Shown: positions 18,215 through 27,558 of the stretch, piece after piece
How the letters are laid out: each line of letters starts with the position of its first letter
Numbering within the stretch: the first letter of the stretch is position 1
From: Leptolyngbya sp. SIOISBB
GTDB taxonomy: Bacteria; Cyanobacteriota; Cyanobacteriia; Phormidesmidales; Phormidesmidaceae
DNA length: 64,000 bases
Reading direction: 5' to 3'
NCBI GenBank assembly: GCA_010671905.1
Contig: JAAHII010000001.1
Span: 4,464,001-4,528,000 of the forward strand
Notes under the pieces: generated by a model
Database searches by the model: none
What the model saw: only the letters and a program-made list of their open reading frames with translations
What the model was told of the DNA's origin: nothing
Translations under genes and position numbers: made by a program

Positions 18215-19288
18215 ATGACTGACCCTAAACGTGCCCTGATTACGGGCATCACTGGCCAAGACGGCTCATATTTAACCGAACTACTATTAGAAAAAGGTTA
18301 TCAGGTGCATGGCATTATCCGCCGCACCTCGACGTTCAATACGGATCGACTTGAGCATATGTACTCCGATCCTCATAACGAAGAAACTCGCATGTTTTTG
18401 CACTATGGGGATTTGAATGACGGCACTATGCTGCGCCGCATTCTGGAAGAAGTGGAACCGATTGAGGTGTATAACCTGGGAGCTCAATCGCACGTGCGGG
18501 TAAGCTTTGACTCTCCTGAATATACTGTGGATACTGTAGCAATGGGGGCTCTACGTCTGCTGGAGGCCATCCGCGATTATCAACAGCGTACTGGTAATGA
18601 GGTGCGTTACTACCAGGCCGGCTCTTCTGAAATGTACGGCAAGGTACAAGAAATTCCGCAAAAGGAGACGACGCCGTTTTATCCTCGGAGTCCCTACGCC
18701 TGTGCAAAACTTTATGCCCATTGGCAGACCGTCAATTATCGCGAGTCTTATGACCTGTTTGCTTGTAACGGCATCTTGTTCAACCATGAGTCGCCGCGTC
18801 GTGGTGAAACCTTTGTCACCCGTAAGATTACCCGCGCGGTTGCTCGCATTGTCGCGAAGCAGCAAAACAAGCTCTACATGGGTAATTTAGATTCCAAACG
18901 TGACTGGGGTTATGCCAAAGATTATGTACAGGCAATGTGGCTGATGCTGCAGCAAGACAAGCCTGATGATTATGTTGTCGCGACTGGGGAAACTCACTCT
19001 GTAGAAGAATTTCTAGAGGTTGCCTTTAGCCGGGTAAACCTCAACTGGAAGGATTACGTAGAATTTGACCCCCGCTACTTACGCCCGGCAGAGGTTGATT
19101 TGCTCATTGGGGATCCAGCTAAAGCTAAAAAACAACTGCAGTGGGAACCCAGCGTCACCTTTAATGAACTGGTAGAACTCATGGTAGATGCTGACTTAGA
19201 GGCCGTCGGTATTGTGGACCCAGATAAAGCGGTGCATCCAGAGTTGGCAACGATTCGACGCGCTCAACTGAGCCAGAGCATGGTTTAA
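18215..19288 (+). CDS. gmd: GDP-mannose 4,6-dehydratase
   Basis: Converts GDP-D-mannose to GDP-4-keto-6-deoxy-D-mannose, the first step towards GDP-L-fucose and GDP-rhamnose used in polysaccharides. The 357-residue product is an extended SDR. The NADP-binding motif [12 protein letters not shown] lies at residues 8-19. The [13 protein letters not shown] segment specific to Gmd is at about 36-48. The catalytic Ser/Glu and Tyr-x3-Lys are visible in GSSEMYGK and SPYACAK. No fucose synthase gene follows in the window, so the pathway partner must be elsewhere. A weak AAACAG/CTGTTT hairpin lies about 70 bases after the stop. Confidence 0.97.
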   Translation: MTDPKRALITGITGQDGSYLTELLLEKGYQVHGIIRRTSTFNTDRLEHMYSDPHNEETRMFLHYGDLNDGTMLRRILEEVEPIEVYNLGAQSHVRVSFDSPEYTVDTVAMGALRLLEAIRDYQQRTGNEVRYYQAGSSEMYGKVQEIPQKETTPFYPRSPYACAKLYAHWQTVNYRESYDLFACNGILFNHESPRRGETFVTRKITRAVARIVAKQQNKLYMGNLDSKRDWGYAKDYVQAMWLMLQQDKPDDYVVATGETHSVEEFLEVAFSRVNLNWKDYVEFDPRYLRPAEVDLLIGDPAKAKKQLQWEPSVTFNELVELMVDADLEAVGIVDPDKAVHPELATIRRAQLSQSMV

Positions 19289-19453
19289 ACGCTGCAGGCC
19301 ATCAGGCTTGCCTCATCAGGTTACGTTAGCCATACTAATCACAGCCTTCCAGATAAAGAAACAGTCTGGGGGGCTGTTTACTTTAATATGAATACGAGAG
19401 AGATTTGATCTCGACCTTCAGAAACATGCAGACTCAATAGGCGTTCCACAAAC

Positions 19454-19900
19454 ATGGCTGAAGAAAAGACTGCGAAACCGGCTCCTAAAGCAGCAGCAAA
19501 ACCGAAGAAGGAAAAACCACCAAAGCTTGAAGACAAGCCCTTTAACGAGTTTATGGAGCAGCATTTTGTCCCTGCTTTGGATAAAGCGCTGTGTGCTGAT
19601 GGCTGGGATGGAGTAAAGCTATCACTGGTGGAGGCTCCCCTAGCAGTCAAAGGAGCCGATCAGCAGGAGACCTATTGGCAATTGCAGGGAAATCATCCCA
19701 GTGGCTTAGCGCATTGCTTCAACATTGTCTTTGCAAAGGACGATATCAAAAGCTCCAAGTATTTTTACTGCAGTCAGGGTGATACCCCTGCCAGTACCGT
19801 CGAGCAGTTCATGGGTGATGAGCGCCGCATCACCTTGGATCTTATGGTGATGTATACGCTGCAGCGTTTGAATGGCCAAAAATGGCTGAGTCGTAATTAG
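19454..19900 (+). CDS. DUF2996 family protein
   Basis: The product is 148 residues with a Lys/Ala/Pro-rich, disordered, basic N-terminus (1-35), followed by the compact DUF2996 domain (FNEFMEQHFVPAL to the end). DUF2996 is essentially confined to cyanobacteria and plastid-bearing organisms. I cannot name its biochemical role. The C-terminal part contains RRITLDLMVMYTLQRLNGQKWL, typical of the family. It stands alone, 165 bases after gmd on the same strand. Confidence 0.85.
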   Translation: MAEEKTAKPAPKAAAKPKKEKPPKLEDKPFNEFMEQHFVPALDKALCADGWDGVKLSLVEAPLAVKGADQQETYWQLQGNHPSGLAHCFNIVFAKDDIKSSKYFYCSQGDTPASTVEQFMGDERRITLDLMVMYTLQRLNGQKWLSRN

Positions 19901-20352
19901 GCTTTTTTCGTTTTAGACGAGGCGTATTCGCAACTTCTCAAATCTGGCGTTTGGTTAGTATCTGTCTCTGTCAAGGCGATGTCTAGGGTGCGTCATCAAT
20001 TAATCCCAGAAGCCTTTGACCGGATGACAGGCTCTAGATATCGGTCAAACTCTTTTCTGGCGATCTAGAGACTGTGGCTGCTCGTTGCCTCAGCTTGTCA
20101 CGAGTGTTCGAGAGATATCGATCATTGGCTGACGATCGCTCTTAGGGATCTGCGGGGAAATAGCGTACCCCTTGGAGGGGCGCAAGGCCTTGCGCCCTTA
20201 CAGTCAATGTTCTTGATGGTAGGGATGTTATTAAATCGCAAGCCCCTTAGTGGCCATCGTTTGATCATTCATGCGCGATTTGACTGGTCACGATGCTCTA
20301 GGATTGAAAAGGTGTTTTTGCAGGGGTTTTGACCGCTGCTACGGGTGGCCTT
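19901..20352. other. Intergenic region upstream of argS
   Basis: No gene is seen. It holds the argS promoter and a 20-base perfect palindrome of a dispersed repeat family at 20178-20197, listed separately. Confidence 0.5.
20178..20197. repeat. Dispersed palindromic repeat, copy 1
   Basis: GGGCGCAAGGCCTTGCGCCC is a perfect 20-base palindrome flanked by CTTAC on the right. A second member with the same frame (GGGCGCA, GGC core, TGCGCCCTTAC) occurs at 53633-53656. Such GC-rich hairpins are common intergenic repeats in filamentous cyanobacteria. Confidence 0.7.
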
Positions 20353-22113
20353 ATGTTGTCTGCGATCGCAACTCTTACACAGCGGCTAGAGCAAGCTTTG
20401 GTGCGAGCCTTTGGCGATGATTTGGCAGGCACAGATCCGGTTTTGGTGCCTGCTAGCAATCCAAAATTTGGCGATTACCAAGCTAACTGTGCCATGGCGT
20501 TGGCTAAGCGGCTGAAGGACAAGCCTCGCGCGATCGCGGAAAAACTTGTGGCGGCTCTAGATGTGGCAGATATTTGTGAACCACCAGAAATCGCCGGGCC
20601 GGGATTTATAAACTTACGTTTGCAAGCTAGTTATTTAGAGACCCAGTTGCAGGCGATCGCTGGGGACGCACGGTTGGGTGTAGCCCAAGTTGAGCCTGTA
20701 AAAAAAGTGATTGTCGACTTCTCGAGTCCCAACATTGCGAAAGAAATGCATGTCGGACACCTGCGCTCGACTATCATTGGTGACTCCATTGCGCGAGTAT
20801 TGGAGTTTGTGGGTCATGATGTGCTGCGCCTCAATCACGTGGGCGATTGGGGCACCCAGTTTGGCATGTTGATCACCCATCTGCGCACTGCTTGCCCCGA
20901 CGCCTTGATCGGCTCTGACCAAGTTGATATTGGTGATCTGGTGGCTTTTTATAAGCAGGCCAAACAGCGATTTGACGAAGATGAAGAATTTAAGGCGCGA
21001 TCGCGGGAAGCTGTTGTTGATCTGCAGTCTGGCGATGCTGCCGCTCGCCAAGCTTGGCAAGTCCTCTGTGATCAATCTCGTCAAGCCTTTCAAAAAATTT
21101 ATGACCGTCTCGATATCCAAGTGACTGAACGAGGGGAATCTTTCTACAATCCTCTGTTGTCTGAAGTGGTTGAAGATTTGAAGATGCAGGGGCTCCTCGT
21201 CGAAGATCAGGGGGCTCAAGTCGTCTTTTTGGATGGTTTTACCAATAAAGCAGGTGAGCCCCAACCCCTAATCATTCAAAAAAACTAACGGTGGCTTTAA
21301 CTATGCCACCACTGATTTAGCTGCGATTCGCTATCGCACCCAGCAGGATGGTGCTGAACGGGTGCTTTACGTCGTTGATGCTGGACAGGCTAATCACTTT
21401 TAGCCAGGTTTTTTCAAGTGGCGGCAAAAGCCGGTTGGATTCCTGAAAAAGTTGAGTTAGCTCACGTGCCGTTTGGCTTAGTGCAGGGGGAGGACGGTAA
21501 AAAGTTCAAAACCCGCTCTGGGGAGACGGTCAGGCTCAAAGATCTCCTAGATGAAGCCGTGAGTCGAGCCCGCACCGATTTAGAAAGCCGGATTGAGGCC
21601 GAAGATCGTCAAGAAAGCTCCGATTTTGTTGAATCTGTGGCCGAAACCGTGGGCATTGGCGCGGTGAAATATGCTGACCTGAGCCAGAACCGCACGAGCA
21701 ACTACATTTTTAGCTACGACAAGATGCTGGCGCTGCAGGGTAACACTGCCCCTTACTTGCTGTATGCCTATGTGCGAGTGCAGGGCATTAGCCGCAAAGG
21801 CGACATCGACTGGCAAAGTCTGGGGACAGACAGCGCTATTCACTTAGACGATGACAGTGAATTCACTTTGGCAAAGCACATCTTGCAGTTGGATGAAGTG
21901 ATTGCTGAGGTGGTGCAAGACCTTTATCCCAATCGACTGTGTCAGTATTTGTTTGAACTGAGCCAAAAATTCAATCAATTTTACGATCGCTGTTCTGTTT
22001 TGCAGGCTGAAGAACCTCAGCGCACCTCTCGTTTGATGTTGTGTGACCTGACCGCGCGCACCTTGAAACTGGGGCTGTCGCTACTGGGCATCCAAGTATT
22101 AGAACGGATGTAG
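20353..22113 (+). pseudogene. argS: Arginyl-tRNA synthetase with three +1 homopolymer frameshifts
   Basis: Charges tRNA-Arg with arginine; essential in bacteria. The start is ATG 20353; a TTG at 20329 is upstream. The class I HIGH-like motif appears as [13 protein letters not shown], and the KMSK-like site lies in the [10 protein letters not shown] segment. Reading frame is lost at the A-run 21278-21284 (seven A, six expected: [20 protein letters not shown] continues in the next frame). It is lost again at TTTT 21398-21401 (three expected in NHFSQVF). A T-run at 21409-21414 (six, five expected) restores the original frame. The three insertions sum to a whole codon, and the corrected product is 585 residues, the family's length. 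Sequencing error is the likeliest cause. Confidence 0.93.
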
Positions 22114-22180
22114 CCAGGTGGAATTAGGCACGGTAACTTTCCGTATAGTTGACTAACTTCTATGAGATTTCCGGATTCGG

Positions 22181-22897
22181 ATGATATTTGGGCGAAAGGC
22201 TAGACGTCCAAGGCTATACGTGGATTTTATGAAGACACCGAAACCGGCATCGAAACTGTCTTCTTCGACTGAATATGCGCTGATTTTTGGAGCTGGAGCC
22301 AGTGCCGCGATGTCCCTGGCTGCACAGCAAATTGCCGCTGCCTCAGTGCCAGTGACCGCACTAGTGGCGATCGGCCTGCTGAACCGCCGTCGTCTTGATC
22401 ATCAAATTCAGGCAGGGCAACCTTTAGCGCCATTGCCCGAGGCAAAGTCTACCCGTGAGGCAGTGCTGTCTGAACCCGAAGTCACAGCTCAACCGGCACC
22501 ACCTCCAGCGGCAGCGTTGCCGACGATGCCGACGAAACCATTGATGAATTCTCCGGTGAGCCAGCCAGTGGCGACGATGATGAGTCCGCGACCACAACTT
22601 CGGTTTTCACCGCAGCAGCAGCGTTTGATAGCCGCCAAGCAGGCTTTAGTTGCCGCTCAGGCGGAAAGTTTGCAAAAAATTGGGGCCGAGTTGCAGCAAG
22701 CTCGCGTTGATCGGGGCTTGTCATTACAGGATATTCACCATCAGACCTACATTCAGCGTTACGCTTTGCAGGCGCTGGAAAGTGGCGATCTGGATTCATT
22801 GCCAGAGCCGTTTTATATTTGTGCTTTCATCAAGAAGTATGCGATCGCTCTGGGCTTGTCCGGTGCTGAAATTGCTAGCCAGTTCCCGACGGCTTAA
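22181..22897 (+). CDS. RodZ-like helix-turn-helix protein
   Basis: The product is 238 residues. A hydrophobic stretch (about 35-65) suggests one or two membrane segments near the N-terminus, then a Pro/Ala-rich linker (95-145). A C-terminal Xre-type HTH of the RodZ/HTH_25 class follows (about 165-235: IGAELQQARVDRGLSLQDI, then LPEPFYICAFIKKYAIALG). In RodZ the HTH is N-terminal and precedes the membrane helix, so the order here is reversed. An ATG at 22229 (MKTPKPAS) is an equally good start. Its role is unknown; cell-shape or cytoskeletal contact is only an analogy. It follows argS by 67 bases on the same strand. Confidence 0.65.
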   Translation: MIFGRKARRPRLYVDFMKTPKPASKLSSSTEYALIFGAGASAAMSLAAQQIAAASVPVTALVAIGLLNRRRLDHQIQAGQPLAPLPEAKSTREAVLSEPEVTAQPAPPPAAALPTMPTKPLMNSPVSQPVATMMSPRPQLRFSPQQQRLIAAKQALVAAQAESLQKIGAELQQARVDRGLSLQDIHHQTYIQRYALQALESGDLDSLPEPFYICAFIKKYAIALGLSGAEIASQFPTA

Positions 22898-23183
22898 GTA
22901 TCCATGAGCCTGATTAAAAAAAATGGCCGGGGACGTGACTGATCGGTTCACTTTAATGACCACACAATCGGTGCGTTTTGAGCTGATACTTTTCCACTTG
23001 GCAGCAGCTAAGCAATTCAAAACTCAACAGCTAGGGGCTGTCATCCTTCAGCGGCCAAAGCCTTTCAACAAAAGGACAATAGCCCCTAACCTGTTTCGTC
23101 GATGCGGGCGCGATCATACTTGCCCCCAAAGGCTTGTCGGATTAATGGGTGACGCGGCTTAGCCATCACTCAAACTACCAGTT

Positions 23184-23561
23184 TCAGTTTTGCCCTGGTT
23201 CACCATAGGCCATGCCGTTTGCCTCAGCATATCGGTTCATAAACCGCATGAAGCGTTCCCAGTAGTCTTCTCGATCAATGGTGAGGGTGCATTCTACTTG
23301 TTTGAGATCGTCACCCTCAGGCCCCGCAAAGATGAACTTGACGCCCGACGGTTCGATGGTGATGACGCCTTCGCTGTCAGTCAGCTTCAAAGCTTTAGAA
23401 AAGCGACTGCGAAAACTGCGGAACTGTTCGATCGCCTTAAGTTGCTCAAACAGCAGTAACACCACTCGCGCCCCTGTCGCCTTGTCCTGTCGCAAGCTCA
23501 CGTTGCTGATTTCTTCATTAATGCCGTCGTAAAACTCAACCGTAGGCGTTTCAGAAGCCAT
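23184..23561 (-). CDS. psb28: Photosystem II assembly protein Psb28 (Psb28-2-like)
   Basis: Psb28 proteins bind cytoplasmically to the CP47/RC47 photosystem II assembly intermediate and reshape the QB site. The 125-residue product starts at ATG 23561 (MASETPTVEFYDGINEE); a TTG at 23576 is an alternative. Family signatures are FY(D/E)GINEE near the start, LTDSEGVI in the middle, and the C-terminal YWERFMRFMNRYAEANGM. The LRLTDSEGV-type middle section matches the Psb28-2 paralogue better than Psb28-1. It lies 44 bases after the RppA-like regulator on the same strand, so the two may be co-transcribed. Confidence 0.9.
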   Translation of the reverse strand: MASETPTVEFYDGINEEISNVSLRQDKATGARVVLLLFEQLKAIEQFRSFRSRFSKALKLTDSEGVITIEPSGVKFIFAGPEGDDLKQVECTLTIDREDYWERFMRFMNRYAEANGMAYGEPGQN

Positions 23562-23605
23562 GACGCAGTTAACCAACTCAGGTACTTAGTATACCGAGAT
23601 GTGGT

Positions 23606-24286
23606 TTAGCGTCCGAGTCGATAGCCTTTGCCATACACGGTATGAATGAGGGGTAGCGTACCTTTTGGTTCAATTTTGCGTCGCAGTAAGCGCATCTGAG
23701 CTGCTAATACATTGCTGGCGGGTTCTTCCATATCAGCCCAAACCGCCTGGTGAATCTGACTACGGGTCAATACTTGATCAGGGTGCCGCAAAAAGTATCC
23801 CAGAAGCAGGGTTTCTTTTTCTGAGAGTTCAATCGTGACCCCCTGACGATAGGCGAGTTGATTCGCTTCATCGAGTTCTAGATCTTCGTACTGTAGCTTA
23901 GGCGATCGCTGCGTCGTTTCTAACGTGGGGGGACGGCGCAACAATGCCCGCACCCGTGCTAAGAGTTCCCTGAGCTCAAAGGGTTTGACGATGTAATCAT
24001 CAGCGCCAGCGTCTAATCCAGCGACGCGATCGTCTAATGTATCTTTGGCGGTAAGAAAGAGTACCGGAGTCGCGTCACCCTGCGATCTCACCTGCTGACA
24101 AATTTCCAGACCGCTGTAATGCGGCAACATCCAATCTAAAATCAGCAGGTCATAACTTTGCGTCGTGGCGAGCTGGGCACCTTCTCGCCCGTTAAATGCC
24201 AAATCAACTTGATAGCCTTCTCGGGTTAAGACTCGACTCAAAGGCTCGGCTAATTCAGCTTCGTCATCAACCAGCAAAATTTTCAT
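23606..24286 (-). CDS. rppA: OmpR-family response regulator, RppA-like
   Basis: A 226-residue two-component regulator. The receiver domain (1-115) has acidic residues DDE near 8-10, the phospho-acceptor Asp in LLILDWMLP (about 52), Thr in LFLTAKD and Lys in IVKPFE. The winged-helix DNA-binding domain occupies about 130-226 and ends IHTVYGKGYRLGR. Its receiver is closest in character to cyanobacterial RppA/ManR-type regulators (redox, Ni or Mn sensing). The usual neighbouring histidine kinase is missing; a photosystem II assembly gene follows instead. ATG 24286 is preferred over a TTG three bases upstream. The family is certain, the symbol tentative. Confidence 0.8.
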   Translation of the reverse strand: MKILLVDDEAELAEPLSRVLTREGYQVDLAFNGREGAQLATTQSYDLLILDWMLPHYSGLEICQQVRSQGDATPVLFLTAKDTLDDRVAGLDAGADDYIVKPFELRELLARVRALLRRPPTLETTQRSPKLQYEDLELDEANQLAYRQGVTIELSEKETLLLGYFLRHPDQVLTRSQIHQAVWADMEEPASNVLAAQMRLLRRKIEPKGTLPLIHTVYGKGYRLGR

Positions 24287-24405
24287 CAACCGTCTATAAA
24301 CTTGGCAAGCGGTGCTATGACCAGCATACGATGGTTGAAGTCATCGCCTAGCTTCGGAGACGATCGCTGGTTCCTTGGACGGCAGAGCGACAGGGGGACT
24401 TTGAC

Positions 24406-24903
24406 CTAAACTGCAATTTCATCAAAGCGATAAATCAGTACGCCCGATTGAGGATGATTATCAATGGCGACATATCCCGATCTCGCCATCTCACTCAGTA
24501 AAGCTTCGGCTTCTTCGAAGCTGAAACCAGTTTCCAGCACTGCTTGGGTGACCGAGAGCTGACCAGCATTTTGCTTAGCAGCCCGCAAGAGTTTCACCAT
24601 CTTTTGTTCACGAGTGAGCGATCGCTGCGTTTGAGCAGTTGTCATCGGCTGATTAAGAATGTCATATAAGTCATTCCCATAGGCTGAGCGCAGCCGTTTG
24701 AGCTCGTGCTCTTCAGTCATTCCAGGGACTAAAAATACGTCGACAAACTGCCCGATGCCAAATAACCCTAAGGTGAAAAACCAGATGAGACCGCTGGTGA
24801 TTTTGCCGTTGTAGAGTCGGTGCAGGCCGGAAAATCCAAAGAAGCCACCTAACCAAAGCAGATACGAAAGGGTCAGCCGTTGATGGCTAGCAGAGGACGC
24901 CAT
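24406..24903 (-). CDS. TM2 domain protein
   Basis: The product is 165 residues. The TM2 domain (about 8-60) has two membrane helices around SYLLWLGGFFGFSGLHRLYNGK and GLIWFFTLGLFGIGQFVDVFL, with a short polar turn. The cytoplasmic part (about 75-165) includes an LSVTQAVLETGFSFEEAEALLSEMA-type winged-helix segment often found with cyanobacterial TM2 proteins. I chose ATG 24903 because AAGGA lies about nine bases upstream; ATG 24912 is too close to it. Function unknown. It lies 119 bases upstream of the response regulator on the same strand. Confidence 0.8.
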   Translation of the reverse strand: MASSASHQRLTLSYLLWLGGFFGFSGLHRLYNGKITSGLIWFFTLGLFGIGQFVDVFLVPGMTEEHELKRLRSAYGNDLYDILNQPMTTAQTQRSLTREQKMVKLLRAAKQNAGQLSVTQAVLETGFSFEEAEALLSEMARSGYVAIDNHPQSGVLIYRFDEIAV

Positions 24904-25347
24904 AGCTGTCATTCCTTGAAAGTTCAACTATCTGATCCTAGTAATTTTTTACGAGACCCCTCGTCGTAAGATCACCATGCCTAGGGTAGGGATTTTGCTG
25001 CAAAAAGTTTTATGAAACGGGATTGCCTCCCTGCTGCCGAGTCATGTTTGACAGCATGCACAGTGAGCCAATGTCAGGCGTTATGGGCTTTTACCTCATG
25101 TTCACACCAGGGGCCTGACGTCCATCGTTAGCATGTTTGGGCTGCATGACTAAGGCCACTGACGCCCCAAAGTGGCGATTCAGAGTGTCTAACATCATTT
25201 GACAAACATTCCTGACACCCAGGCAACAGCGATGGGATTGCGCATTTCCCTGAGAGTCGTTACATTAGTTTACATTGCGAAGCTCTTCTGTTTACGCCCA
25301 GTACCTGCGAAGCGCTTCAACAACTTTTTGTCTCAACTATCGATTTC
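24904..25347. other. Divergent intergenic region with an RpaB-type motif
   Basis: It separates the TM2 gene (minus) from the pentapeptide gene (plus). No gene is seen. It contains an exact HLR1-type motif at 25259-25276, listed separately. Confidence 0.55.
25259..25276 (+). promoter_or_regulatory. HLR1 motif (predicted RpaB-binding site)
   Basis: GTTACATTAGTTTACATT is an exact fit to the published HLR1 consensus: two (G/T)TTACA(T/A)(T/A) octamers separated by two bases. It is bound by the cyanobacterial response regulator RpaB, which controls high-light genes. It lies 72-89 bases upstream of the pentapeptide gene start. Activation or repression depends on its distance to a promoter, which I cannot place. 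Confidence 0.65.
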
Positions 25348-25893
25348 ATGCAAATTGTTAAACTCTTAAAAAGCTACTCAGCTGGTCGACGCGACTTTAG
25401 CGGCGTTGACTTCCGTGAGGCTTGGATGCCTGGCCTGAAATTGAATCAGGCGATTTTGCAAGGGGCTGACTTAACTGGGAGCAATCTGAGTCATAGTTTG
25501 CTGCAGGAAGTCGATTTTTCTAAAGCGATGCTCTGGCGCGCGAATTTAAACCACGCTCAGCTTCGCCATACCTCTTTTGAGCGAGCAACACTGATTCGTT
25601 CTCAGATGGCTGAGAGCGATTTGCAAGGGAGTCACCTCGTCGAGGCTGATTTGCGGCTGGCTGATTTGCGTAACGCTAACCTAAGCGAGGCCAAATTAAA
25701 CAATGCACAGCTCTGTTATGCCAATTTGACCGGTGCTTGTTTGCACGGCATTGATTTTAGAACTGTTGATCTGACTGGAGCAACTTTGGCGAATGCCTAT
25801 TTAGTCGATTGTCACTTTACCCGTGGTCAGATGAAGTCTTTCGGCTTGTCGATCGAGCAGCTTACCCAATCCGAGCGGCCATTGGCGGTTTAG
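25348..25893 (+). CDS. Pentapeptide repeat protein
   Basis: The product is 181 residues. From residue about 20 to 150 it consists of tandem A(D/N)LXX pentapeptides (for example GADLTGSNLSHS, ADLRLADLRNANLS), which fold into a right-handed quadrilateral beta-helix. It has no membrane helix or extra domain. The short C-terminal tail ends in ERPLAV. Function cannot be assigned; pentapeptide proteins are abundant in cyanobacteria. The upstream HLR1 motif suggests light-responsive expression. Confidence 0.9.
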   Translation: MQIVKLLKSYSAGRRDFSGVDFREAWMPGLKLNQAILQGADLTGSNLSHSLLQEVDFSKAMLWRANLNHAQLRHTSFERATLIRSQMAESDLQGSHLVEADLRLADLRNANLSEAKLNNAQLCYANLTGACLHGIDFRTVDLTGATLANAYLVDCHFTRGQMKSFGLSIEQLTQSERPLAV

Positions 25894-26055
25894 GGCGATC
25901 GCGTCGCTTGCACTTAGCTGCCCAATCCCTGTACTGGTTGGATTAGCCGATTTGATCTTGTACGAGTCAACAATGATTGGGTTTGGGTAAAGCCGATGGC
26001 GGACGCCCCGGCAGATGCCCATCATGACTGAGCCCCGAGCCGATATTGTTAACCG

Positions 26056-26304
26056 CTAAAGCAACAGATCGCTGCGCCATAGTTGTGCCCGACACAGTAA
26101 CGCACTAAAACGTGAAATCAACTGTTTATTCTCTGGTGATGGCCGTTGGGCAAATAACTCAAACTTGACGATCGCTTTAGCAATTATCTGCGCTTCGGAT
26201 TTGGGCACCCCTTCACGTACGAGCTTTTGCCAATAGATAATGCTGAGACTGCGATAGTCAGTCGCGATATCAATAGCGGGGGCAGGGGCTGTCATTACAC
26301 TCAT
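26056..26304 (-). CDS. Small hypothetical protein
   Basis: The product is 82 residues from ATG 26304; a GTG at 26313 is possible. Apart from a short Ala/Pro N-terminus it is helical and well-composed (YWQKLVREGVPKSEAQIIAKAIVKFELFAQ). I do not recognise the family. It lies 198 bases downstream of the MerR-like gene on the same strand and may be co-transcribed with it. It is kept because its amino-acid composition looks coding and no larger frame overlaps it. Confidence 0.5.
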   Translation of the reverse strand: MSVMTAPAPAIDIATDYRSLSIIYWQKLVREGVPKSEAQIIAKAIVKFELFAQRPSPENKQLISRFSALLCRAQLWRSDLLL

Positions 26305-26502
26305 GGTTTTCACCGAAGTCTCATCTTCTTTAATTCTTCACGATGGGATGAGTTTTTTCCGTGATTGCACGGGTGACCCTGCGTGATAGTTGCCAACTGG
26401 TTTCGTGATGTGTACAAAGTCTGGGAGTGATGGCAGAAGTGCCTCTGGTGTGACGAGTCGTAGTTCCGAGATGTGACGAGCGTCATCTTAATTTGCGGAC
26501 GC

Positions 26503-26988
26503 TTATCGAGGACGAAAGGGAACCACTCGTTGCCGAAAGCTTTCGAAATCAATCACGTTAGAGCTGCGCGCTGTCTCCCAAATTTCGTCAGCCAAGTTCA
26601 TGAGTGACGGTAGCGTCATCAAGTTGAGTTGACCCACATGACAGTTCGCCTTAGCGGCGACTTGCACCACTTGTGGTTCCATGTTTGCTTGGGGTTGTAC
26701 CCAATGTACTTCGCCGTCTTTGATCACTAAGTGCTTATCATGTAGAGCACCACACCCAGTGCCTTCTAAAAATGCCAAAATTTTGCGAATCATCTGCAAC
26801 GATACCTGTCGCCGTAAGAGACGAATCGCGCGTAGTTCTAAAATTTGCTCCCAAGTGTAATAAACTTGCCTGACTGCATCCTCGTCGTTTGTCATGGGAA
26901 CGATAACGCCGGTGCGAGCCAAATAGGCTAACCGGGTAAGGCTGGTGCGGGTTAAAATAACGGTCTCGCGGCGCGTAAAGTGCTGCAT
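26503..26988 (-). CDS. MerR-like transcriptional regulator
   Basis: The product is 161 residues. The N-terminus (1-80) has MerR-type layout: LTRLAYLARTGVI as the recognition part of the winged helix, then YYTWEQILELRAIRLLRRQVSLQMIRKIL as wing and second helix-turn-helix. The C-terminal half (85-161) is not a recognised sensor domain and contains two Cys (near 86 and 118) and two His nearby. ATG 26988 is preceded by GAGG at eight bases. Ligand and targets are unknown. Direct repeats of TGTGACGAG between this gene and the next could be its operator. Confidence 0.7.
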   Translation of the reverse strand: MQHFTRRETVILTRTSLTRLAYLARTGVIVPMTNDEDAVRQVYYTWEQILELRAIRLLRRQVSLQMIRKILAFLEGTGCGALHDKHLVIKDGEVHWVQPQANMEPQVVQVAAKANCHVGQLNLMTLPSLMNLADEIWETARSSNVIDFESFRQRVVPFRPR

Positions 26989-27558
26989 GAGTAAACCTCA
27001 CTGCAATGAAACAGCCGGGCGATCAGCCATCAGGAAAATCTATCGAGCTTTTTCTCACTCTACGCTAAGCATCCTCAGATCTCCTAGGTACAAACGCTCT
27101 ATATGCGCTAAGGGTGCAGTTTGTTTTGAGCTTGAGCGCTAGATATGGTGAGACCTCGGTGTCTTTGCTAAGAAATATGCAATTTTGTTTTCTCCGTTGT
27201 TGTCTGATGGTGAATCAATTTGCTGCGCTTAAATGAGATTGGCAACTCTGACCAGGCTCCGATCAAACAAGTCATGGGCTAGTGATCAGCGCTCAAAAAA
27301 ATAGCCGCCTTGAGAGGGGTGCCGTCATTCAGGTTGGTCTCAAGAAACGGCGCTTTGCTCGATTGAACAACATCTGTCTGACAGCCGTTCCATCACAAGT
27401 CATAATTCGCTTGGGTCGCTGTAATCGTCATCTGGCAGGCCTTTTAATTCCGAGTTCCGACTTCAGTATTCCGAATTCTGCTATATCTTCATCATCCGAT
27501 TTCTTCCCCAAAAGCCAAAGGGCTGCACAGCAATCACTGTCCTCCAGTCACCAGGTCT
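26989..27558. other. Intergenic region with heptanucleotide repeats
   Basis: It separates the MerR-like gene from the 3' end of the deacetylase gene. No credible gene is seen. It contains a short heptanucleotide array at 27448-27482, listed separately. Confidence 0.5.
27448..27482. repeat. Heptanucleotide short tandem repeat, copy 1
   Basis: Five units of about seven bases on a TTCCGAN consensus (TTCCGAG, TTCCGAC, TTCAGTA, TTCCGAA, TTCTGCT). The third and fifth are degenerate. This is the STRR type of repeat known from filamentous cyanobacteria. A second array in the opposite orientation is at 42306-42333. Confidence 0.6.
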
